Source: Pomphorhynchus laevis (Eukaryota; Acanthocephala; Palaeacanthocephala; Echinorhynchida; Pomphorhynchidae). Taken from it: a stretch of 64,000 bases of DNA. Below are positions 24,801 to 36,800 of this stretch, one piece after another (positions within the stretch are counted from its first letter, which is position 1; each line of letters begins with the position of its first letter). The stretch is taken from the NCBI GenBank assembly GCA_012934845.2, contig WNNJ02002157.1:310001-374000 (forward strand), read 5' to 3'. The position numbers were made by a program, and so were the translations under genes. The notes under the pieces were generated by a model, which was given only the letters and a program-made list of their open reading frames with translations, had not been told where the DNA came from and ran no database searches.

Positions 24801-27742
24801 TTAAAATAAAAGTCAATTTTTATGAATTGACTAATAGATAACAAACTATGTATCAGAATAAGAATTAGAAGCCATCAGGAGGAACTGCTATGTTATTAGA
24901 TTTCGGCCCCTAACTTCTATACCCAACATAGCAGCGGGGTCAAATACGTGTTAAGGACGTATTTCCTCTGATAAAACTATCTAGTATCTTATTCTAATAC
25001 AAAGTATATTATTTATTATCCATCCAAAAAAATTTGCCACTTCAGAGTTTAAATTTATTTTTAATATTATTGTGTTAATTTATATATTTTACTATTTTCT
25101 GCTTGATGTTATTTTTATAGTAACCTAGTTTAAAATATGTATCTATTAAATTATTTAAATGATTTTGAAGAAAGCCAATATCATTACATATTGTTGCAAT
25201 TCTTAAAATTTCATTATTTAATGTATTATATTTTATATTATATGGTATGCATGAATGCTCATGCAAAAATATGTTTCTTGTAAATTTAAACATCATCTCT
25301 ATGGTATAAATTAATAGTAGTTTTAGTTAATGTTAATTTAATGTTCATATCTAGATATACACCTTCTTTATCATTAATATTGGTTTTGTTAAGAATAAGG
25401 CTTTCTGGATAAATGTGCTCACTAATTGAATAAAAATAGAATTTTTTATAATTCAGATTTCTTTTTTAAACAGTTATGAACAAATTCATTTACTAAGTCA
25501 GCCATAATTGGGCTACTATTACCTCCCATCGGAGCACTTTTAGTTTAAAAAATAAAAATAAATAATAAATAGTTAAATAAGATTTTATATAATTCATAAA
25601 ATTTAAAATAAACGTCATTTTTATGAATTGACTAATAAATAACAGACGTTGTATCAGAATAAGAATTAGAAGCCATGAGGAGGAACTGCTATGCTATAAT
25701 ATGTCGGCTATATTCCTCTACTTTTGAAAAAGTAGAGGAATATGCTTTGTAAAAAACTGCGATTGATAATTCAAAAAGTGCTTAGTCTTGCTATAAAGTA
25801 CCAGAGAACATGGTCTTGATTGGAAAAATATATTTGTTAAATTTGGAGAAAATTTTAAAATTTAAAATTAAAATTTATTATGATATCATATATATAATAT
25901 ATATATCACATATATCAAATAGAATCAATTAGAATTACGTAGTTTCAAGCATAATGTTTTTATAAAGAAAATATTCAAAATAGTTGTTTTATTAAATACA
26001 CATCTTACCTGTGTATTATCTTAAAACAATAATGAGTCTTTATTTAGCTACAAATTTTATGGCGTATTCCTCAATACAACGTACAACAAGTGATAGCTAC
26101 AGGTCTTTGGAGGCAACTCGGCATCTATCTGATATATTAAGTGATTATTTGATAAACGAATTGGGTTTTAAAATACCCAATGACGGTTTGAACAGTGTAT
26201 TCATTTACAGGTATGAATTCACTAATTATGAAAACATTATAGAGCATATAAACTTTATGATAAGCATTTATTTTATTAATTTTCAATATTTTTATTGATA
26301 ATTAGAATTTTTAAAGAAAATATTGCAAATTCGTAAAAATTAAATTATTTAAATTAAAAAATTAAATTTAATTATTAAAGTACTAATTATCCTTAAACTA
26401 AACGAACTTTGAGTAATCAAGCAGTAATGCATTATAATTTTTGCAATTAATAATTTATTAATAAATAAATTGTAATACATTAAATATTACACAAATTTTG
26501 TCAAATAAGAATAAATTAGAATAGAAACAACGAATAAGTAATAATTAACAAAAGCCCAAGTTCTAGAATTTCTAAAAAGAAAAATTCGTTCGGAACTAAA
26601 TAATTCGTTTGATTCGTTTTCACTATTAAATAATTTTAAAGGTTAGTTCAGGTAACTTGAGTTTTAAAAAACCTTATTTAAATAATAAATAATTTAAAAT
26701 TATAAAAAAATATAATAATTTAATAATTTAATAAGATTTCATATAACCTTTATCTAAAATTATTTAAAATTTAAAATTGAAATTAAAAATATAGTCATTT
26801 CTATGAATTCACTAATAAATAACATACGTTATGTAAGAATATGTATTAGAGGTCATCAGGAGGACTGCCATTCTATCAGGTTTCAAACCGTATTCCTCGA
26901 TCCAACATAGCAGCGGTGCCAAACACGTGCTAATGACGAATTTCCTCTGGTAAAATTTGACTATCTAGTATCATATTCTGATATATTATTTACTATCTGT
27001 CCATAAACATTTGCCACTTAAGAGTTTAAATTTATTCTTTATGTTACTGTGTTGATTTATATAATTTACTATTTTCTGCTTGATTCTATTTTTATAGTAA
27101 CCTAGTTTAAAATATGCATCTATTAAGTTATTTAAATGATTTTGAAGAAAGCCAATATCGTTACAAATTGTTTCATTTCTTAACATTTCATTATTTAATG
27201 TATTATATTTTATATTATATGGTATGCATGAATGCTCATGCAAAAATATGTTTTTTTTGTAAATTTAAATATGTCATCTTAAAGATATAAATTAAAAGCA
27301 GTTTTAATTGATGTTAGTTAAATGTTCATATCTAGATATATACCTACTTTATCATCAATATTGGTTTTATTAAGAATAAGGCTTTCTGGATAAATTGGTT
27401 CGCTTATTGAATAAAAATTGTTAGAGTTAAATACACATATATCATCAGTATATGATGTATATATATTGAAACATATATTTCACATCTTTATATAATTTGG
27501 ATTTATTTTTTAAACAGTTTTATAATATTCATTTTCTATAAAGCTTAAAAATAAGTCAGCTTTAATTGGGCTACTATTACCTTCAATTAGAGCACATCTT
27601 GTTTGTCTAAATATAGATGTCCTTATCTTTAAATACTTCTGATTTATTAAAATATTTAATGATTCTATTAATTCAATTTTATTCATATATTTATATTTAA
27701 TTGATGGTTTAATTTTTCTTAGATAGGCGTTATAATTATTAT

Positions 27743-27809
<67 letters not shown>

Positions 27810-30800
27810 TTTTCCGAATATAAGATTAATTAATTTTACTAACGCTTCTTTAATATCTACTAAATCTAGATTTGTATAAAGCGTACTAAAATCGTATGTA
27901 TTTATATTTTGAAAATTTATTCCTTTTGTCTGTTTTAAAAATTCTTTTGTAGGATTAATACTGTAATAGTGTTTTATACCATTATTAATTTCGATTGCCC
28001 TACAATATTTCTTGAAGCGTTCTGTAATTACTTTAAGTATTTTATTCATAATAAACCGAAAGTGGTTTTAATGTACATTTTAAATCACTACATACGAGCC
28101 TAGGTTTTATTGGATGTTTATGTAAGTTTAGATTCCAAATCACTACATTCATATGTTGTGTTTATATTATAAATAACTTCATAATTAACTTCTTTCATCA
28201 GTATATCATAATAAAGCTTGTTGCATGTGAAGACAAAGTTATTACCGTCTTTATCAATAGTTTTTATTATATAGTTATCCTATAATTTAGTAAGTTTTGT
28301 ATACATATCTTTATTAATTTGAACTTTCCTTTTATAGCTTTTTGTTATTTTCATTTTCTCTCAAATTTTATCTAATATATAAGTTTTCCAAATGTTTGTC
28401 TTTGATGTATTTAAGCTTTTACTATTAATCAGTTTACCAAAGTAAGCATTTATGTCATTATATAACGAATTGTAAATTTTATTTCTATTGTTATTATTTA
28501 ATTTATATTTATACCTTTTTGATAGCATTTTCCTCAATTCACAATTTTCAATTAATTCTAGATTATGAGTGCATATATGTTCATTTATTTTATCAAAATT
28601 AAGACTTTTACAATTGAATTCTGTTTCCATTATGTTTCTAATATTATCGTTACATATTGATTATAATTCTTTATTATAATTACAATTTTTTCGTCCTAAT
28701 GGTGGTAGGAGTTTATACCTTATTTTCGGAATATATTTACTTATTTATAGGAATATATAGTTATAATAATTACAAATTTTTCGTCCTAATGGTAGGAGTT
28801 TATTTTAATTTATATCGTAAAGATTACATATTTAAATTTACAAGAAACATTTATGCATGAGCATTCATGCATATCATATAATCTAAAATATAATACATTA
28901 AATAATGAAATTTTAAGAATTGCAACAATTTGTAACGATATTGGTTTTCTTCAAAATCATTTAAATAATTTTATAGATGCATATGTTTAAACTAGGTTAC
29001 TATAAAAATAACATCAAGCAGAAAATAGTAAAATATATAAATCAACACAATAATATAAAGAATAAATTTAAACTTTTTAGTGGCAAATGTTTATGGACGG
29101 ATAATAAATAATATACTTTGTATTAGAATATAATACTAGATAGTCAAATTTCACCAGAGGAATTTCGCCATTAGCACGTGTTTGGCACCGCTGCTATGTT
29201 GGATCGAGGAATACGGTCCGAAATCTGATAGCATGGCAGTTCCTCCTGATGACCTCTAATCCTTATTCTGATACATTGTTTGTTATCTATTTGTCAATTC
29301 ATAGAAATGACTATATTTTAAATTTCAATTTAAAATTTTTAATAATTTTAGATATAAGTTATATGAAATCTTATTAAATTATTAAATTATTATATTTTTT
29401 TATAATTTTAAATTATTTATTATTTAAATAAGTTTTTTTTAACTTACCTGAACTAACCTTTAAAATTTTTTAATAGTGAAAATTTCCAAAGTGTTTATTC
29501 CAAACCAATTTTTCTTTTGTAAGAAATTCTACTTTGATTTTCTAATTATTAACTTTTGATGTGAAAGTTATTTCACTATTAAAAATCGTTATTTAATAGT
29601 TATTTAATAGATATTTCACTATTAAATAATTAAATATTCACTTTGATTTTACTTATTTAGGAAATTACTTTTTCGATAATACAATGTCACATAAATCAGA
29701 TATTACATTATTTAATAATTTAACATTTAATTTGATTTAGCTAGTTTGGAAATTAATTTTTTTATTAACTCTTATATTTATTTATTTTTTTATTTTGTAA
29801 TTTTATTAAATATGTAGACTCAGTTAGCTGATTTGATTATTGAATTCTCATACAAATTTTGTTAATTTTATATTTTTGTAATTGTTTGTTATTTTCATTA
29901 CCTTGGTTTTTACCTTAGTTTTTTAAATCTTAATCTTAAACGTGTTTAAGCTTTCGTTATTATTCAGCTTACTAAAGTAAGAGTACATATCTTTATTTGA
30001 TCTTTCCTTTTATAATTGTTTGTTATTTTCATTTTCTTTTCATAAAATATATAATCTTTCCTAATTTTAATCCTAAATGAATTAAATTTTCGTAATTAAT
30101 CAGCTTACAAATCATTCTACAAATCGTAAATTTTATAGTTTGCTATTATTTAATCTATGTGTACCCATTGGATATATTTTTTTAATTCACAATTTTTAAT
30201 TAAGCTTTCGCTATAAGTAAACTAAAGTAAGAATTTATTTTTATCGTTATTATTAATATTTAATCTATATCTAAACCTATTTAATGTTAGCAAATATATA
30301 ATATTCCCACATTTTATTCTCAAATGTATTTAAGCTTTCGTTATAAGTGTATTTAGTTATAAATGTATTTAAGTTTTTACAATTTTAATTAAGCTATTGC
30401 TATAAATAAACTTACTAAAGTAAGGATTTAAGTTATTATATAACGAATTGGAAATTTATCCATATTTTATCCTTATAATATAATAAATTTTCACAATAAA
30501 ATTTTATTTTAGCATGGTTCACGTTTTCTATGAACAATATCTTGGAATTTCCCATATGACAATTATCAATCTGATATACAGCGTTGTTGGTGTGTTTATA
30601 GTTACGTTTGATTTTGCTTGGAATGGATATACAGTCATCACTAACAGTCTTGATTACGCTTATTTTAACAATAGGCCAACTAATGGGGTCAATGTACTTT
30701 GCGAATGTTGAGCTTAACGCAATTTCTGTCGTTAATTTGATAATGGTAACATACAATTTATTGGCAATTGTAGAAAAAACTAATAGATTGGAAACAAAAC

Positions 30801-33800
30801 TATTGTGGCAATAATTTATTTTTTAATTTAATTAATATTTATTTTTTAAAAATTACAATATATTGTGATAATAATTTATTTTTAATGTTTATTATTAAAA
30901 TTATTAATTTGATTATTATTTTTATTAATTATTTATTATTAATGTTTACAAATATTATTCACTCAGTTTTAACTTTGTAGCTGAATTTTGATTATCATTG
31001 CTAATTATTATTTAAATTTTTGACAATGAGATGTCTGTTCTGGGTATGACATTTTAATTCGAGAAAATTAAAATCGGCCAGCACGTTTTGCCCGTATTCT
31101 ATGATTTTAAAGTAATATATACATATTTAGATATAAATATAAAATAAATTAATATATTTATTATTTCTAATATTTTAGTACATTTCTAATATATTTAATA
31201 CATTTCAACATATTTAATAATTACGAGAGAATTTTTATTTACAACATTGATTGTAAATCAATGTTGGACATTAATTTACATCAGCAATGGACATGGCAGC
31301 AATGTTAATCTCGGCAGAAATTCACAAGAGAATAATGTAACAAAAAAGAAAAGCCGGAATGAGCTCGAAATTTAACGTTTCACATAAACATTAAGAGCAA
31401 AGTTTTACGTTGGCAAGAAGAGTACCTTAATAAGCACCTGGTAGACACGTCGAGAATTATCTTCAAAAATACCCAGTGGCATTTATCTATTTGACAATAG
31501 CTTAATGTTGTAAAGCCAGACCATAATTACGACAGTGCGAATAGAATAATCGGGATCAGCATAAGAGAACAATCAAAGGATAAAGAACTAAGATTTCTGG
31601 TACACGCGATTGCTATTACCAATTTCGCAGATTTACGATCTAGTGTTTAGTAAACAACCATCTTGAAGTAAGTAAAACTCTAAATAACAATAACTATTTC
31701 AGAACTCATAGTTTTTCGTTTGATAATAAAGATTATCACAGCGACGGAGGAGTCCACCCAACCGAAATTTTACATCCTTGAACTGATTCATGCAAGCATT
31801 GATCTGGTTAGAAACAAAAAGTCGGATATGGCGTTAAAGGATGTTAGCGACGAAGATCATGATTTTGACAGAATCACAAGATCATCATTGTATAACCAGC
31901 GTATAATAATGTTGAATAACTATACTTTGTATAATGTTATTATTTTATTAGTATAAATTCATTTTGCATAATTTTTAACATACGAGACTCTAACGGAATT
32001 TATGGGAACGCTAGCATTTTTACATAAATTGAAAGAAGCATAAATTTTACAATCACTTGACCGGATATCGGGTCATGTAAAATTATCCGGCGTACCTTTC
32101 GGGTCATCACAATCGTATTTTTTAATTTGCCTGCTATAAGCAATTAACTCTTGATGAGGATATTTCGATTGTATTTGGATACAAATATTCCCTAACTTTG
32201 TTTAAAGATGTTTTTATAAAAATAATTTTATTTAGATGACCCTTTTGCCACAATTTAAATTACAATCTAGTATTTATTTACTTATTAATTTTCACAAAGC
32301 GTATCTCATAAATGCATTCATAACTATTTTAATGCTTATTATATTAAATATTCCTTAATTTTAAATTAATAAGATATTAATAAATATTAATAAATCATTT
32401 TATCATTATAAATATAAAAATTTACTTTATTTTTGCATGAATTTGATTTTTATGATATTTAGTCTGTTGGTATTGCTGTTGAATTCTACGTTCACATGAT
32501 TAGGGATTTCTCGATTACAAAAGGAGAAAATTCTATAGATAGGGCCAAATCAATAAGCAATCATATTGGTGTTTTTGTAAGTATAATATAGTGTTATTAA
32601 TTACTCACTTATGTGAGTTTTAGAAAAGTTAAAAAGTAAAAGATTTTAAAAATATTTTTATATACAAACTTTCATTGAATTTAGTGATCTAGCAATAGCA
32701 ATAAATATAATCATATTTAATCGAACATTAAAATATTGTCTTAATTCAGCATAACTTTTAACATGATAAATTATTAAATTGTTGATCATTACAATTATTA
32801 GATAAAGAAAGTTTTAAAAATTCAATATGAATATCGAACAGATAATCAACATGGCTTTGAGTTGATTTAACAGGCAAATAGTTGGGAGATGGACACTTTT
32901 ATGAAAAAAATACAAGTTTTGTTTTAAATTAGTGTTTAAACATCCTGCTCCAAAATTCAAAATTTAGAAATCGGGTAAAAGTCTTCATTTTAAACAGTTT
33001 TCAAACATCTTATAATTGTAAATATAATTAAAATAATTAAATTATCATGTGACGCAGTGTTTATTAAATTAAAATCCATATTTTACAACGGGCCTGCAAT
33101 AATCTGTTATCAACTATTTGGCTGTATATGCTTTATTATGCGAAAGCTAAATTATTACTGAAATGCATGAGGGCATTTAATCTGACTATGGTATTAATAT
33201 TTAAATATTAATATATTAATATTATATTAATATATTAATATTTATATATTATATTAATATATAAATATAAAATATATATAAAAGTAAAAGGACCGAAACA
33301 CCAAATGTAGGCGTGGGCTCACTGATGATGAGGTCCACCCACGCTGATTGTGGTATACAGTGTTGCTGATAGGATTTAAACAACCACACGAGGATAATAT
33401 CAAACCGACCAATGAAGAAATACGTAGTCTTCACATTTGTTAATATTAATCTTAACATTTATTTTTAATATTAATATATTAATTTTACATAATATTAAAT
33501 AAATATAAACACAAAAAATAAATAAAATAAATATGTAAGTATTATCGGGATTTAAAAATTTCTAATGGCATGTGTTGATTTTTAGATATTTATCGGAGTA
33601 ACTATTCCTGAATTAGTTAGTGTTTCAACAATGTCAACAGCGAATTCAGAGCTTTTTAGAGTATATTTCTTCAAAATGTATCTAATTTTGATATTGACAT
33701 GTACATTCAATGGATTAGTATTTCTACCTGTATTCCTGAGTTATTTTGGTAAGTTCACTTTTGTCAAAAGATAATAAAGTTAATCGTAATGCGTTAATGC

Positions 33801-36800
33801 ATTCCACGCTTTCATGTTCTGCTGTTACCATTACTGTTATAACGTTTTACTGTTTTACCGTTTTTTAACGTTTTACTGTTACCATTGATCTTTCTCCAAA
33901 ATTCTAAAAATATGACATTTATAAAATATTTTTTGTATAAAAAATATATATTTCGTATATTTCAATAATTGTTATTGTCGAATAAATAATTAATTATATT
34001 TTAATAATAATTAATTATTTATTCAATAATTATCTTTCAAATTTGTTGCCCTTACATTTTATTAAAATAATTATTTTTTATTTTTTTAATATTTTTTAAA
34101 TAATAAAAATATTTATTTTGTATAGTTCAACGAGAATTTTTCTATTTGATTTCCATTTTAGTAATCGTATCTTTCAAATTTCTAGCATTTGCAAGAAAAT
34201 TAGTTAATTTGCTTTTTACATTAATGAACTTATATTTTGCACATTTGTATGTTCATAAGATAAACAAATTGTGCGTTTTGTTATTATATTAAGCTAGCAG
34301 CAGCTGAATATAAAAATAAATTCGTGTTTATTGATCTAAAATACAAAATTATAATTAACATTTTTGACATATTTGCACATTTGCGCATTTGTTGCTAACT
34401 TCATCCGTAACAAAGAACTTCATAAGAAGTTCTTTGAGAACTGATTAAAGAACATCATATTAAGGAACTCATTAAGAACACACCAAAAGAATAAAGTGAA
34501 GTGATATGTTGATGAGGTCCACCCACGCTGATTGTAGTGTCAGTGATGCTGATAGGATTAAAGCTAAGCATACGAGGATAATATGAAAGTTCAGCATAGC
34601 TCAATTTCTATCACTTTAAATTAAATTGACACCGATATTCTTATATGGATGTCTCGACGATTATTGGTTTTTATTGAGAATTGAGCTGCATTGATAATTT
34701 TGTTGCCAAGGAAAACTATAACTAATTAAATTAGCAAATATATTCCCAAAATAAACTCCTACCATTAGGACGAAAAATTTGTAATTATTATAACTATATA
34801 TTCCTATAAATAAGTAAATATATTCCGAAAATAAGGTATAAACTCCTACCACCATTAGGACGAAAAAATTGTAATTATAATAAAGAATTAAAATCAATAT
34901 GTAACGATAATATTAGAAACATAATGGAAACAGAATGCAATTGTAAAAGTCTTAGTTTTGATAAAATAAATGAACATATATGTACCCATAATCTAGAATT
35001 AATTGAAAATTGTGAATTAAGAAAGCTGCTATCAAAAGGGTATAAATATAGATTAAATAATAACAACGACAAAAATAAAATTTACAATTCGTTATATAAT
35101 AACTTAAATGATTACTTTAGTAAGCTGATTAATAGTGAAAGCTCGAATATATCTAAGATAAAAATTTGGAAAGATTATATATTTGATAAAATTAAAAATA
35201 AAATGAAAATAACAAACAATTATAAAAGGAAAGATAAAATTAATAAAGATATGTATAAAGAACTTACCAAATTAAAGGATAAGTATATAATACCAACTAT
35301 TGATAAAGCTAGTAATAACTTTGTCTTCATATGCAAAAAGCTTTATTATGATATACTAGTGAAAGAGGTTAATTCTAATGATTTAAATGTAAATCCAACA
35401 TATGAACGTAGTAAGTTGAGTTTTGAAACAATTATTACAAGTCACTGTTCTATAATGGATAAAAAGGGTATAAAGGTTGAATCAGATAATAAAACTATAC
35501 CTATATTATATTGGAATCCAAAATTACATAAAAATCCAATAAAACCTAGGTTCATATGTAGTGCGTTTAAATGTACATTAAAACCACTTTCTGTCTATAT
35601 GAATAAAATACTTAAAGTAATTAAAGCACACTTTAAAAAATATTGCAAGGTAATTGAAATTAATACTGGTATAAAACACTATTTCAGTATTAATTCTACA
35701 AAAGAATTTTTAGAACAGACAAAAGGAATAAATTTTCAGAATATAAATACATACGATTTTAGTACGCTTTATACAAATCTAGATTTAGTAGATATTAAAG
35801 ATGCATTAGTAAAATTAATTAATCTTATATTCGGAAAAAGATATACATATATATGTTATAATAATTATAACGCCTATCTAACAAAAATTAAACCATCAAG
35901 TAAATATAAATATATGGATAAAATTGAATTAATAGAATCCTCAAATATTTTGATAAATCAAAATTATTTAAAAGTAGGGACATATACATTTAGACAAGTA
36001 AAAAGTGTTCCAATGGGTGGTAATAGTAGCCCAATTATAGCTGACTTGTTTTTAAGCTTTATATAATATGAATTTGTTCATAACTGTGTAAAAACTAAAT
36101 CTAAACAATATAAATATATAAAATATGTTTCGATACATTGATGATATATGTGTATTTAATTCTAATAATTTTTATTCAATTAGTGAACACATTTATCCTG
36201 AAAGCCTTATTCTTAACAAAACCAATATTTATGATAAAGAAGGTGTATATCTAGATATGAACATTAAATTAACATCAATTAAAACTACTATTAATTTATA
36301 TCGTAAAGATGACATATTTAAATTTACAAGAAACATATTTTTGCATGAGCATTTATACATACCATATAATATAAAATATAATACATTAAATAATGAAATT
36401 TTAAGAATTGCAACAATATGTAATGATATTGGCTTTCTTCAAAATCATTTAAATAATTTAATAGATACATATTTTAAACTAGGTTACTATAAAAATAACA
36501 TCAAGCAAAAAATAGTAAAATATATAAATCAACACAATAATATAAAGAATAAATTTAAACTCTTAAGTGGCAAATTTTTATGGATGGATAATAAATAATA
36601 TACTTTGTATTAGAATAAGATACTAGATAGTTTTATCAGAGGAAATACATCATTAGCATGTATTTGGCCCCGCTGCTATGTTGGGTAGAGGAGTTAGGGG
36701 CCGAAACCTGATAGCATAGTAGTTCCTCCTGATGACCTCTAATCCATATTCTTACATAACGTATGTTATTTATTAGTCAATTCATAAAAATGACGTTTAT

